Counted from the stretch's first letter, positions 20,566-30,309 are shown. The stretch is 64,000 bases of DNA from JADKCZ01 sp963786945 (GCA_963786945.1 CAWBAO010000003.1:868001-932000), one strand, 5' to 3'. The notes: generated by a model not told the origin, from the letters alone. Made by a program: numbers and translations.

Positions 20566-22647
20566 TCAGGGGGCCGGCCGCGACGGCGCGGCGCGGCGGC
20601 TCGAGACGTACACTCCAAGTGACAGGAGGGCGAAGGCCAGCAGCCCGGTCCAGTTGGACCAGCGGGCCAGCAGCGGGCCGATCCCCGGCAGCGCGGTGAG
20701 GTCGGGCACGAAGGCGGTCCCGGTGCGATCCTCGATGAACTTGAGCACCGCGGCGAAGACGCCCACCAGCGCCCCGCCGGCGATGAAGCCGGAGGCGATG
20801 AGCGTCCCCTGGTCCTGGCGGGCGGTGGCCACGGCCCCGTCCTTCGAGGAGCGGCGCAGCAGCCAGGCCACCGCCGCCCCCACCACCAGCGGCGAGTTGA
20901 GCTCCATGGGCAGGTACATGCCGAGCGCGAAGGCCAGCCCCGAGACCCCGCACAGCTCCAGGGCCACGGCGAAGACCGCGCCGATGCCGTAGAGGAACCA
21001 GGGGGCCCCCTCGCTCCCCATCACCCCGCGCAGCACCGCCGCCATGGCGTTGGGCTGCGGGGCGGGGAGGGCGGCCGGGTGGGCGGCGTCGGGCGTGAAG
21101 CCGTAGACGCTGGCCATCAGCATGATCACCGCGGTGGTGGCGGCCGAGGCCACCACCGAGCCGAGGATGTTGGCCACCTCGATGGTGCGGGGCGTGGCCC
21201 CCAGCCAGTGGCCGATCTTGTACTGGGTCACCAGCGAGCCGCTCATGGAGAGGGCGGTGCAGACCACCCCGCCGATGAGCAGGGTCTGGAGCATGCCGCT
21301 CGGGCCGGAGAGGCCCAGCGCCGAGAGCGCCACCGCGGTGACGATGAGCGTGGTCAGCGTCATCCCGGAGATGGGGGTGATGGAGATGAGGGCGATGGCC
21401 CAGGCCGAGACCGCGGCGAAGAGGAAGGCCACCCCCAGCGTCAGCAGGGTGGCCACCAGCGCCAGGGCGGTGGCGCGCGGCTCGTCGGCCAGCACCGAGA
21501 ACCGGAAGTAGGCCGCCACCGCCAGCCCGATCGCGGCGATGCCGAGCAGGTCGACCGACATGGGCAGGGCGCGATCGGTGCGCTCCGAGGCCGCCACCGT
21601 CCCCCCCCGCGCCAGCCGCGCCACCTCGGCGACGGCCTGCCGGCCGGCCTGGACGATCACCGGCGACATCTTGAGGATGGAGATGACCCCGGCCACGAAG
21701 ATGCCGCCGATGCCGACCGGGCGCACCCAGGTGGCGAAGATGGCGTCGGCCGACATGGCGGTGAGCGGTCCCGCCGCCGGCGGCAGGGCGCCGGCCAGGT
21801 GCGGCCCGAACCAGGCGAAGAGCGGCACCAGCGCGAAGAAGGAGACCAGCGAGCCGGCCAGGATGATGGCGGCGTAGTCCAGCCCCATGATGTAGCCGAG
21901 GCCGAAGATGGCGGCCGAGGTGTTCATGGAGAAGACCGCCCGGGTCCTCTCGGTGAAGCCGGCCAGCGGCCCGATGGCCGCGGTGGAGAAGGTGTCGGAG
22001 AAGGCCTTCAGGGTGGGCCCGGCGAAGTCGTAGACCGCCGCGGTGGCCGCCGACCAGGCCAGGGTCACGGCGCTGCGTCCGCCGCGGTTCCCGGCCACCA
22101 GGATCTCGGTGGTGGCCCGGGCCTCGGGGAACGGCAGCCGGCCGTGCAGGTCCCGGGTGAAGTAGCGGCGGAACGGGACCAGCAGGAGCACGCCCAGCAC
22201 CGCGCCCAGCAGCGGGACGATGAAGATCTGCCAGAAGCCGGAGCGCCCCTCCAGGCCGAGGATGTAGACCGCCGGCATGGTGAAGACCGAGCCGCCGGCC
22301 ACGATGCCGGAGGTGGCGCCGATGGCCAGCACGTTGACGTTCTCGAGCAGGGTCGAGGCGCGTCCCAGGGCGCGCGCCAGCATCGAGGAGAGCCCCACCG
22401 TGAGGATGGCGATGGGGATGGCCGACTCGATGCCCTGCCCCAGCTTGAGGGCGATGTAGGTGGCCGCGGCGGAGAAGACCGCCGACCAGACCACCCCCTG
22501 CACCACGGTGCGGGCGGTGACCTCGGGCGGCGCCTCGGTGGCCGGGACCAGCGGGAGGTAGGCCTCGCCCGGCTGGAGCGGGCGGAAGGCGTTCTCCGGC
22601 AGCCCGGCCGGCGCGTTCCCGTCCCCGGGGTCGTGGGGGGTGGTCAC
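20566..22647 (-). CDS. Oligopeptide transporter, OPT family (second copy)
   Basis: A 693-residue membrane protein with about 15 helices and OPT-family features: LPENAFRPLQPGE at the N-terminus, ALKLGQGIESAIPI, the GRLPFPEARATTEILVAG loop, NTSAAIFGLGYIMG, and the C-terminal FALGMYLPMELNSP segment. OPT proteins import oligopeptides or metal-chelate complexes with protons. Its GTG start overlaps the stop of the other OPT gene (GTGA at 22647-22644), and pepT follows 22 bases downstream. The two OPT proteins are clear paralogues. Confidence 0.9.
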   Translation of the reverse strand: MTTPHDPGDGNAPAGLPENAFRPLQPGEAYLPLVPATEAPPEVTARTVVQGVVWSAVFSAAATYIALKLGQGIESAIPIAILTVGLSSMLARALGRASTLLENVNVLAIGATSGIVAGGSVFTMPAVYILGLEGRSGFWQIFIVPLLGAVLGVLLLVPFRRYFTRDLHGRLPFPEARATTEILVAGNRGGRSAVTLAWSAATAAVYDFAGPTLKAFSDTFSTAAIGPLAGFTERTRAVFSMNTSAAIFGLGYIMGLDYAAIILAGSLVSFFALVPLFAWFGPHLAGALPPAAGPLTAMSADAIFATWVRPVGIGGIFVAGVISILKMSPVIVQAGRQAVAEVARLARGGTVAASERTDRALPMSVDLLGIAAIGLAVAAYFRFSVLADEPRATALALVATLLTLGVAFLFAAVSAWAIALISITPISGMTLTTLIVTAVALSALGLSGPSGMLQTLLIGGVVCTALSMSGSLVTQYKIGHWLGATPRTIEVANILGSVVASAATTAVIMLMASVYGFTPDAAHPAALPAPQPNAMAAVLRGVMGSEGAPWFLYGIGAVFAVALELCGVSGLAFALGMYLPMELNSPLVVGAAVAWLLRRSSKDGAVATARQDQGTLIASGFIAGGALVGVFAAVLKFIEDRTGTAFVPDLTALPGIGPLLARWSNWTGLLAFALLSLGVYVSSRRAAPSRPAP

Positions 22648-24664
22648 CGCCCGGCCACCGGGGCGCTGCCGCGCGGCTCGCGCCGCACCGACGCGAACCA
22701 GAGGTAGGCGCAGAGCGCGGCGAAGCCCAGCAGGCTCACCGTCTGCGAGATGGAGTCGGTGGCGTAGAAGGGCAGCCTCACCCAGTCCTCGCTGAAGCCC
22801 GGGATGGTCCGCATGGCGGCGCCGAAGACGCCGCCCAGCGCGCCGCCGGCCAGCAGCCCGGAGGCGACCACCACGCCGCGCTCCCGCATGGTCCGCCCGG
22901 GCTCGCCGCCCACCCGCTCCGACCTCCGGGTGAGGAAGTGGGCGATGAAGCCGCCCACCAGCGCCGGCGAGTTGAGCTCCAGCGGCAGGTACATGCCGAG
23001 CGCGAAGGTGAGCGCCGGGACCGAGAGCATCTCCATGATGACGGCGATGACCGCGCCGATGGCGAAGAGCAGGTAGGCCACCGGCTGGTGGCTCATGAAC
23101 CCCTCCACCAGCACCTTCATGAGCGAGGCCTGCGGCGAGGCCAGCACCGGCCGGGCGTCGCCGGGGGCCGCCTCGCCGAACTGGAAGTAGCGGGCCAGCA
23201 GCACGATGGACGATCCCCGACCACCGCCGACGAGACCAGCACGCCGAGGAACTTGACCCGCTCCTGGGCCCGCGGCGTCGAGCCCAGCCAGTAGCCGACC
23301 TTCAGGTCGGTGACGGTCTGGCCGGAGACCGAGAGCGCGGTGCAGACCATGCCGGCGATGGCCATGACGAAGAACATGCCGGTCCGGCCGGAGAGGCCGA
23401 ACTCGAGCAGCACCACCGACGAGACGATCACCGTCAGCATGGTCATGCCGGAGACCGGGTTGCGGGCGGTGGTGGCGATGGCGTTGGCGGCCACCGAGGT
23501 GAAGAAGAAGGAGAAGAGCAGCACCAGCACCAGCCCCACCAGCAGCACGGTGGCCCCCACCCCGAGGTTGCCGAGGAAGACCGCCACCGCCAGCGCCGAG
23601 ATCACCACCCCGAGGAGGATGGTCATCACCGAGACGTCGCGGTCGGTCCGCTCCAGCGCCTGCTCGCCGCCGGCCCGGAAGGCCTTGACCGCGATGGAGA
23701 AGGAGCCGACCACGATCCGGAGCGACTTGAGGATGCCGAAGATGCCGGCGGTGGCGATGGCCCCCACGCCGATGAGCCGGACGTAGCCGCGGAAGATCTG
23801 GTTGGCGTCCATGGCCGCGATGGCCTTGGTGCCGGGGTAGACCGCCTCGGGGACGTGGCTGCCGACGAACCAGATGAGCGGCACCAGCACCAGGTTGGAG
23901 AGGACGCCGCCGGCGCAGAGGATGAGGGAGGAGCGCAGCCCCATCACGTAGCCCAGGCCGAGGATGAAGCCGAGCGCGTCGAAGGAGAGCGTCATCCGGG
24001 CCTTCTGCGCCAGCCCCTCGACGGCCGGGAGGAAGCGCAGGTCGACGGTCTCCTTCCAGACCTGGAAGGTGGTGACGAAGAAGTCGTAGACCGCCGCGAT
24101 GCCGGTGGCCTGCAGCAGCAGGGCCGCCTGCGAGCCCCCCTTCTCGCCGGTCACCAGCACCTCGGTGATGGCGGTGGCCTCCGGGTAGGGGAACTGGCCG
24201 TGGGTCTCGCGCACGAAGTAGCGGCGCAGCGGCAGCAGGAAGAGGACGCCCAGCATGCCGCCGGCGATGCAGATGAAGATGGTCTGGAGCGGGTGCGGAT
24301 CGAGGTTGAGGATGTAGAGGGCGGGGAGCGTGAAGGCCGCGCCGGCCACCACCGAGCCGGAGACGCCGCCGATGCCGGTGATGATGACGTTCTCCAGCAG
24401 CGTGGAGCGGCGCCGGAACATCCGCCCCAGCCCGATGGCCAGGATGGAGATGGGGATGGCCGCCTCCATCACCTGGCCGACCTTGAGCCCCGAGTAGAGC
24501 GAGGCGGCCGTGAACAGGACGCAGAACAGGACGCCCCAGGCCACGGAGCGCCAGGTCGCCTCCGGCAGGCTGGCCCCGGCCGGCACCATGGGCTGGTAAT
24601 GCTCGCCCGGGGGCAGCGGCAGGTAGGCGTTCTCTGGGAGGGATCTCGTCTCGGTGGCTTCCAT
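22644..24664 (-). pseudogene. Oligopeptide transporter, OPT family (first copy), frameshifted
   Basis: The first 480 or so residues (MEATETRSLPENAYLPLPPGE boundary, SGLKVGQVMEAAIPI, GQFPYPEATAITEVL, LGYWLGS-type segment KVGYWLGSTPRAQE) run from 24664 to about 23220; the remainder (SSIVLLARYFQFGEA, FALGMYLPLELNSP) continues in the next frame to 22644. One base is lost in the G run at about 23215-23220 (minus strand GGTCGGGGATCG). The restored protein has about 673 residues, the same as its neighbour's architecture. It heads the OPT-OPT-pepT operon. The shift falls in a conserved helix, so a sequencing error is the simplest explanation. Confidence 0.86.
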
Positions 24665-24812
24665 CCGGTCTCCGGCGTCCTGGGCTCCCCGGCCCGTTGG
24701 CGGCGCAGTCTAGAGCACATCCCGCCAGCCCGCAGCCTTCCGGCCGCGGCGGCCCGGGTGGCGCCGCCGGTTCGACGTGATCTCCCGCCCGACCTGGCTT
24801 AAGGGTGAGGCC

Positions 24813-26159
24813 ATGCCCGACGAGACCCTGCTGACCCGCACCACCGCCACCGCCATCCTCGGCATCGACACGCTCTTCGGGGGGGACGTCATGGACCCCT
24901 CCGGCACCGGCCGCTTCATCGCCGACAGCTGGTTCTCCGACGAGCCGCTGCCCGCCGCCTACACCCACCCGTCGGCCGCGGCGCTCCGCAAGGCGGGCGG
25001 CGTGACCGCCAAGGCGGTGGACCAGGCCGTCGTCGACGCCTACCTCGAGGCGGTGGACGTGGCCGCCGCGGTGAAGGAGCTGGCCCGCCTCGCCGTCGCC
25101 GTGGGCGGCCTGCGCGGCGCCTACCTCGCCGGCACGGCCGACAGCCTGCAGGCCATGTGGGAGCTGGCCCAGGAGCTGCTCGGCCGCGGGCCCCGGGTCG
25201 ACTACGACCGCTGCGTGGTCACCTCGACCGGCAAGCCCCCCGAGCCGTCCGACCCCACCGAGAAGCGCCGGCTCGTGGCCGAGCTGCTGGCGAAGGCCGG
25301 CTACCCGGCCGGCTCGCCCGAGTCCCTGCTGGCCGCCGTCGACGCCTGGCGGGCCGAGCGGCTGGTGCCGAGGAAGTCCATCGCCCAGCTGGCCGGCGCC
25401 TTCATCGCCCAGCTCGACGAGGGGACGCGCCGCCACCTCGTCCCCCACCTCCCCCCGTCGCTGCGCGACGTGCCGCGCGCCAACATCACCTTCCTCCCCA
25501 TCACCGACGCCTGGTTCTCCGGCTCGATGAACTACGTGGGCCGGGCCCGCCGCCCCGACGGCTCGCCACGGTACGAGGCCACCTACGAGATCAACGCCTC
25601 GCTGGAGATCTCGGTCCCCGAGTTCGCCCAGCTGGTCAGCCACGAGGTGGTGCCGGGCCACGTCACCAACTTCGCGCTCACCCAGGGGCTCTACGTCGCG
25701 AGGCAGATGGGCTTCGAGGCCACCGTCCTCACCATGAACACCCGCGGCGCCGCGCTCTCCGAGGGGATCGCCAACAACGCCATCCTCGTGGCCCACGGCG
25801 TCACCGAGGTCGGGCAGCTCCCCGACCCCGACCTGCAGCTGGGCACGCTGCTGGCGCTGCTCCAGGACGACGCCAAGAACCAGTCGTCCTGGCTCACCTG
25901 GCGCGAGGGGCGTCCCCAGGCCGAGGTGGCGGCCACGCTGCGGCGCGACTTCCTCTGCTCGGCGGAGCGGGCCGACAAGCTCTCCGGCGCCTGGGGACGC
26001 CACCCGCTGCTGGGGCGGATGTACCTGCCCGCCTACCGGGCCGGGACCGAGAAGGTGGCCGAGCTGCGCCGCCGCCACCCGCCCGAGAAGGTCCTCCCGG
26101 CGCTCTACAACTGCAACGGGCTGGTCGACCTCGTCACCATCGACCAGGTGCTGAGGTGA
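24813..26159 (+). CDS. DUF885-like metalloprotein (putative peptidase)
   Basis: A 448-residue protein chosen to start at the ATG at 24813, which has a GGTGAGG site six bases upstream. The motif HEVVPGH at 277-283 fits the H-E-x-x-P-G-H zinc motif of DUF885 proteins, and GAALSEGIANN about 40 residues later could supply the third ligand (E). The fold is helical, with no signal peptide, so it is cytoplasmic. DUF885 members are presumed metallopeptidases; the substrate is unknown. It is divergent from the peptide transporter operon, which makes a role in peptide breakdown attractive but unproven. Confidence 0.72.
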   Translation: MPDETLLTRTTATAILGIDTLFGGDVMDPSGTGRFIADSWFSDEPLPAAYTHPSAAALRKAGGVTAKAVDQAVVDAYLEAVDVAAAVKELARLAVAVGGLRGAYLAGTADSLQAMWELAQELLGRGPRVDYDRCVVTSTGKPPEPSDPTEKRRLVAELLAKAGYPAGSPESLLAAVDAWRAERLVPRKSIAQLAGAFIAQLDEGTRRHLVPHLPPSLRDVPRANITFLPITDAWFSGSMNYVGRARRPDGSPRYEATYEINASLEISVPEFAQLVSHEVVPGHVTNFALTQGLYVARQMGFEATVLTMNTRGAALSEGIANNAILVAHGVTEVGQLPDPDLQLGTLLALLQDDAKNQSSWLTWREGRPQAEVAATLRRDFLCSAERADKLSGAWGRHPLLGRMYLPAYRAGTEKVAELRRRHPPEKVLPALYNCNGLVDLVTIDQVLR

Positions 26160-26229
26160 GGGCGGCGCGCCTCGCCCGTCCGGACCTGTCCGGCGGCGCC
26201 CACCGCAAGGCCCGCTAGCCGGCGCCGCC

Positions 26230-27435
26230 GTGCCCCGCGCCCAGCTCTCCCTCGACGAGGCCCGCCGCATCGCGCTGGCCGCGCAGGGCTTCGCGTCGAG
26301 CCGGCCGGCCCGGCCCGGGGCCCGCCACCTGCTGGCCACGGTGCGCCGGCTCGGCCTGCTCCAGTTCGACTCGGTGGGCGTGCTGGTCCCGGCCCACTAC
26401 CAGCCGCTCTTCTCGCGCCTCGGCCCCTACGACCGGGCCCTGCTCGACGACCTCACCTACCGCCGCCGCCGGCTCACCGAGCAGTGGGCCCACGAGGCCT
26501 CCATCGTCCCGGTCGAGACCTGGCCGCTGCTGCGCCACCGCATGGAGGCCCACCGGCTCCGGCCCCACGGCTTCGAGCGGGTGCTGGCCCGCCACCCGGG
26601 CTACCTCGACGAGGTGCTGGCCGAGGTGCGGGCCCGCGGGCCGCTCGCCGCCGAGGACCTGCACCACCCCGAGGGCGCGGAGCGCCGCCTCCCCCAGGCC
26701 TGGTTCGGGACCATCCCGCGGGCCACGCTGGAGGCCGGCCTCGGCCGCGGCCTGCTGGCGGTGGCGGGGCGGAGGCGCAACCTGGCTCGCGAGTACGACC
26801 TCGCCGAGCGGGTGGTGCCGGCCGGGCCGCTCGGCCGCCGGGTGGCGCCCGACGAGGCGCGCCGGGCCCTGCTCGCCATCGCGGCCCGGGCCCACGGCGT
26901 CGGCACCGCCCGCGACCTGGCCGACTACTTCCGCATGCCGGCCGCCGAGGCCCGGCCCCGGCTGGCCGAGCTCTGCGAGGAGGGGACGCTGCGCCCGGTC
27001 CTCGTCGAGGGCTGGCGGGAGCCGGCCCTGCTCCACGCCCGGGCCGTCCTGCCGCGCCGCCTCGAGGCCGCCGCGCTGCTCTCCCCGTTCGACCCGGTGG
27101 TCTGGTTCCGGCCGCGGGCCCTGCGCCTCTTCGGCCTCGAGCACCGCCTGGAGATCTACACGCCGGCGCCCCGGCGGCGCTGGGGCTACTACGTCCTCCC
27201 CTTCCTGCTCGGCGACCGGCTGGCGGCGCGGCTCGACCTGCGGGCCGATCGCCCGGCGCGGAGGCTCCTGGTGCTGGCCGCCCACCTCGAGCCCGGCCAC
27301 GAGGCGGGCCAGGTGGCCGGGCCGCTGGCCGGCGAGCTCGGGCAGCTGGCCGCCTGGCTGGGGCTGGACGGCATCCGGGTGGCCCGGCGGGGCCGGCTGG
27401 CGGCCGCCCTCGCGGCCGAGCTCCGGCCACGCTAA
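26230..27435 (+). CDS. YcaQ/AlkX-type winged-helix DNA glycosylase
   Basis: A 401-residue member of the HTH_42 (COG3214) family. The N-terminal part contains LQFDSVGVLVPAHYQPLF with the Q45-F-D47 (QxD) motif used by YcaQ-type glycosylases, followed by LFSRLGPYD, AHEASIVP, and C-terminal LLSPFDPVVWFRPR and YVLPFLLGDRL segments. Family members unhook DNA interstrand crosslinks or bulky alkyl adducts. It starts with GTG at 26230. The following gene, gloA, starts ten bases after its stop, so they are probably co-transcribed; both would counter reactive aldehyde or alkylation damage, though that link is an inference. Confidence 0.82.
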   Translation: MPRAQLSLDEARRIALAAQGFASSRPARPGARHLLATVRRLGLLQFDSVGVLVPAHYQPLFSRLGPYDRALLDDLTYRRRRLTEQWAHEASIVPVETWPLLRHRMEAHRLRPHGFERVLARHPGYLDEVLAEVRARGPLAAEDLHHPEGAERRLPQAWFGTIPRATLEAGLGRGLLAVAGRRRNLAREYDLAERVVPAGPLGRRVAPDEARRALLAIAARAHGVGTARDLADYFRMPAAEARPRLAELCEEGTLRPVLVEGWREPALLHARAVLPRRLEAAALLSPFDPVVWFRPRALRLFGLEHRLEIYTPAPRRRWGYYVLPFLLGDRLAARLDLRADRPARRLLVLAAHLEPGHEAGQVAGPLAGELGQLAAWLGLDGIRVARRGRLAAALAAELRPR

Positions 27436-27444
27436 GAAGCGGCC

Positions 27445-27828
27445 ATGCGCATCCTCCACACCATGCTCCGCGTCGGCGACCTGGAGCGGTCGCTCCGCTT
27501 CTACACCGAGGTGCTGGGCATGACGCTCCTGCGCCGCCACGACTACCCGGACGGCCGGTTCACGCTGGCCTTCGTCGGCTACGGCCCCGAGTCGGAGCAG
27601 GCGGCCATCGAGCTCACCTTCAACTGGGACACCAGCCGCTACGACCTCGGCGCCGGCTTCGGCCACGTGGCGCTGGAGGTCCCCGACGCCGCGGCCGCCT
27701 GCGCCGAGATCAAGCGGCGCGGCGGCGTGGTGACCCGCGAGGCCGGCCCCATGAAGCACGGCACCACGGTGATCGCCTTCGTGCAGGACCCCGACGGCTA
27801 CAAGATCGAGCTGATCGAGCGGCGCTGA
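27445..27828 (+). CDS. gloA: Lactoylglutathione lyase (glyoxalase I)
   Basis: A 127-residue glyoxalase I, nearly the length of the E. coli enzyme (135). The four metal ligands occupy the E. coli positions: H5, E56, H74 and E122. The segments RSLRFYTEVLGMTLLRR, ELTFNWD and GFGHVALEV are typical of the short nickel-type enzymes. It converts the hemithioacetal of methylglyoxal and glutathione to lactoylglutathione. It lies between the YcaQ-type gene and a methyltransferase on the same strand with gaps of about ten bases. Confidence 0.95.
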   Translation: MRILHTMLRVGDLERSLRFYTEVLGMTLLRRHDYPDGRFTLAFVGYGPESEQAAIELTFNWDTSRYDLGAGFGHVALEVPDAAAACAEIKRRGGVVTREAGPMKHGTTVIAFVQDPDGYKIELIERR

Positions 27829-27839
27829 GCCGGGCCGCC

Positions 27840-28520
27840 GTGGACCGCCGACGCGAGCAGCCGGGCTGGGAGGTGGCGCTGGCCGGGCAGCTGGCCGCCG
27901 GCCGGCTCCCCGGCGACGCCCGCTTCGACCGGCTCTTCGGCGAGCGGCTGGTCCCGCTGAGCGCCCTCCACTTCACGCCGGTGGCGGTGGCGGCGCGGGC
28001 CGCCGCCTGGCTGGTCGGGGACGGCGCCACCGAGGTGGCCGACCTGGGCGCCGGCGCCGGCAAGTTCTGCCTGGTGGGCGCGGCGGTGACCGGCGCCGTC
28101 TTCACCGGCCTGGAGCTGCGCCCCGGGCTGGTCGAGGTGGCCCGCGACGCGGCCCGGCGGCTCGGCCTCGCCACCGCCCGCTTCGTCCAGGCCGACGTGC
28201 TCTCGGCGCCGCTGCGGCGGTACCAGGCCTTCTACGTCTGCAACCCGTTCGCCGAGGGCGAGGTCGAGCCGGACGAGTGGCTGGACCCGGCGCTCCCCGC
28301 CGCCGACAAGGCGACCTCCGCCGCCGCGCTGGCCGCGCGCCTCGCCGCGCTCCCGCCCGGCACCCGGGTGGCCGTCCACTGCGGCCTGGGCGCGCCCATG
28401 CCGGCCGGCTTCGAGCGGGTCCGGAGCGAGCCCATCGGCCGCCGGGGCGCCCTGCTCGAGTGCTGGGTGCAGGGGGCGGCTACGCCAGCGCGATCAGCAC
28501 CAGGGCGACCCAGGCGATGA
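27840..28520 (+). CDS. Class I SAM-dependent methyltransferase
   Basis: A 226-residue protein starting with GTG at 27840, eleven bases after gloA. The SAM-binding motif I is VADLGAGAGKF, with GLELRPGLVEVA as motif II-acidic loop and FVQADVLSAPL as motif III. The following segment FYVCNPF resembles the NPP-like motif IV. The substrate is not evident. The last 41 bases overlap the 3' end of the membrane-protein gene on the other strand; the final residues after LLECWVQG may be non-conserved. Confidence 0.78.
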   Translation: MDRRREQPGWEVALAGQLAAGRLPGDARFDRLFGERLVPLSALHFTPVAVAARAAAWLVGDGATEVADLGAGAGKFCLVGAAVTGAVFTGLELRPGLVEVARDAARRLGLATARFVQADVLSAPLRRYQAFYVCNPFAEGEVEPDEWLDPALPAADKATSAAALAARLAALPPGTRVAVHCGLGAPMPAGFERVRSEPIGRRGALLECWVQGAATPARSAPGRPRR

Positions 28521-29037
28521 CCCCGGCCCCCATCACCGTCTGGACGACGCCTTCGGCCAGCACGCCCTCCCGGGTGCGGCACAGCGCCTGGAGGCCGTGG
28601 TAGGCGACGCCGCACGCCAGCCCCAGGCCGAGGAGCGCGACGAGGCCGCTGGCCAGCAGGTTGGGGATCAGCAGCCCCAGCGACGACAGCCACATGGGCA
28701 CCGGCGCCAGGGCCGCCAGCAGCCAGGCGTCGTGCTCGTCGAGCTCGAGCCGGGCGGTGGCGGCGACCTGCCGGATGAACCAGCCCATGCCCAGGTAGCT
28801 GGCCAGCTCGGCCAGGAAGAAGACCACCGCCACCCGGCCCCACGGCCTCGCGCCGACCAGGCCCGCGAACACCTCGGGGTGCCGGGTCCCGGCCAGGTAC
28901 AGCATGGCGGGCGGCACCAGGGACATGGGCAGGACCAGGAAGGCGAAGACGCGCCGCAGGCCGGGGTGGATCCGGGCCAGCTCCGGCCAGCCACGCTCGG
29001 CGGAGAACGGCAACTGGGACACGGCCAGCAGGTCCAT
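28480..29037 (-). CDS. Yip1/DUF1282-like membrane protein
   Basis: A 185-residue protein with about five transmembrane helices (FAFLVLPMSLVPPAMLYL, VAVVFFLAELASYLG, LLAALAPVPMWLSSLG, LIPNLLASGLVALLG and a C-terminal helix). The pattern, with a short cytoplasmic start and a conserved proline-rich third helix, resembles bacterial Yip1-domain proteins, but the family call is tentative. It is divergent from marR; a palindromic operator overlaps its promoter, so MarR probably represses it. Confidence 0.6.
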   Translation of the reverse strand: MDLLAVSQLPFSAERGWPELARIHPGLRRVFAFLVLPMSLVPPAMLYLAGTRHPEVFAGLVGARPWGRVAVVFFLAELASYLGMGWFIRQVAATARLELDEHDAWLLAALAPVPMWLSSLGLLIPNLLASGLVALLGLGLACGVAYHGLQALCRTREGVLAEGVVQTVMGAGVIAWVALVLIALA

Positions 29038-29078
29038 GGCGTCGCTCCTCTCGGGGCCCCGGAACCAGCCCCCGGGTA

Positions 29079-29084
29079 TTTATA
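29079..29084 (-). promoter_or_regulatory. -10 box TATAAA of the divergent membrane-protein gene
   Basis: TATAAA on the minus strand (29084-29079) is one of very few AT-rich stretches here. The start would fall near 29072, about 35 bases before the ATG at 29037. The MarR-type palindrome overlaps its upstream edge. No good -35 box is seen. Confidence 0.45.
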
Positions 29085-29098
29085 TCACGTCATGATAT
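29082..29098. promoter_or_regulatory. MarR-type operator ATATCA-N5-TGATAT
   Basis: A perfect 6-base inverted repeat with a 5-base centre (CGTCA), total 17 bases, lying in the 85-base divergent gap between the marR gene and the membrane-protein gene and abutting the TATAAA box. Size, symmetry and position are those of a MarR dimer site, which usually controls both divergent genes. Confidence 0.65.
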
Positions 29099-29122
29099 GA
29101 ATGCCACGATAGTCTCCTCCCC

Positions 29123-29539
29123 ATGCCGAAGCCACCCCCCCCTGCCGACGGACGCCTCGGGAAGGGCGACTACGAGCGGCTCTCGCACTTCCGCCACCGC
29201 CTCCGCCGCTTCCTGCGCCTCAGCGAGCTGCTGTGCAAGAAGCACGGCCTCACCCCGCTGCAGTACCAGCTGCTGCTCCACGTCATGGGCTTCCCGGGCC
29301 GGACCTGGGCCACGGTCGGCGAGCTGGCCGAGCGGCTGCAGGCCCACCATCACGGGGTGGTGGCGCTGATCGACCGCTGCCAGGCCCTCGGGCTGCTGGA
29401 GCGGCGCCCCGGGCGCGACGACCAGCGCGTCGTGGAGATCCACCTGCTCCCCCGCGGGGAACGGCTCCTGGCCCGGGTGGCCGCGCAGCACCAGGGCGAG
29501 CTCCAGGCGCTGCTGCGCGAGTTCGCCTCGACCGGCTGA
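29123..29539 (+). CDS. MarR-family transcriptional regulator
   Basis: A 138-residue winged-helix repressor. The recognition region is WATVGELAERLQAHHHGVVALIDRC, followed by the wing LLERRPGRDDQRVVEIHL and the dimerisation helix GERLLARVAAQHQGELQALL. MarR proteins release DNA on binding small phenolic or other ligands or on cysteine oxidation; one cysteine lies in the N-terminal dimer helix (ELLCKKHGL) and one in the wing helix. It has no clear Shine-Dalgarno site, so it may be translated from a near-leaderless mRNA. Its likely target is the divergent membrane-protein gene and itself. Confidence 0.9.
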   Translation: MPKPPPPADGRLGKGDYERLSHFRHRLRRFLRLSELLCKKHGLTPLQYQLLLHVMGFPGRTWATVGELAERLQAHHHGVVALIDRCQALGLLERRPGRDDQRVVEIHLLPRGERLLARVAAQHQGELQALLREFASTG

Positions 29540-29555
29540 GCCCGCGGCCCGCCCC

Positions 29556-30309
29556 TCAGCCCGCCAGCCGGTGCTGGCGCTCCAGCTCCGAGAGCCGGCT
29601 CACCAGGTCCGAGTGCCCATGGACCCAGAAGACGTAGCGCGGCACCTGCTGGTCGACCATCCTCGCCATGAACGGCTCTCCCCAGAAGCTGAGGAGGGCC
29701 TGGGTCCTCCGCTCCGCGTCGTCCGCGAGGATGAACGACACGCCCTCCTGCCGCAGCGTGCACCAGCGAGGCTCGAGCACCTTGTCCGGGCTCGGCGTCG
29801 CCCGGACCTTGGGGAGGACGTCGGTCCGCCAGCGCTCCCGCTCGCCCTCGTCGAGGATGAACTGGATCGAGGTGACGCGCGGGTTCTCGATGGCCGGCCG
29901 CAGCAGCTTGTCGAAGAGCGGCTGCGGCTTGAACATGAGCAGGCAGACGTTGAAGTAGACCATCGCGCCCTGGGCCTCGTTGGCGAAGCGCTCGCTCTCG
30001 GATTCTCAGGTGTCCGGGACCGACCAGCACGGCCTCGGGCAGGCTCAAGGCGGCCCGGTAGCTCCCCATCAGGCTCGACGTGTGCTGGACCAGCTCCAGC
30101 AGCCGCTCCTCCCGGGTCTCGCGGCGGAGATCGCGGAAGAGCAGCAGGGCCAGGACGACCAGGACCACGGCCAGCACCACGGTGGGCTCGACCACGTGGA
30201 AGAGCTCCAGGACCAGCGCACCGACCGCGGCGACGATGCCGGCGATGGCGTCCCAGTCGAGCCTGAGCAGCCGCTTGACCCGCATGTCCGCTCCGCCGGC
30301 GTCCGGCAT
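29556..30309 (-). pseudogene. Unknown membrane-anchored protein, frameshifted
   Basis: Reading starts at the ATG at 30309 (GAGGGGG site upstream). The first 100 residues carry two adjacent transmembrane helices (AIAGIVAAVGALVLELFHVV, VVLAVVLVVLALLLF), then HTSSLMGSYRAAL. At 30000-30001 one extra base shifts the frame; after correction the text continues IESERFANEAQGAMVYFNVC and ends at 29556 with FWVHGHSDLVSRLSELE. The restored length is 250 residues. The C-terminal half resembles PLD-like or membrane-associated regulatory domains of unknown function, but I do not recognise the family. It is convergent with marR. Confidence 0.55.
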
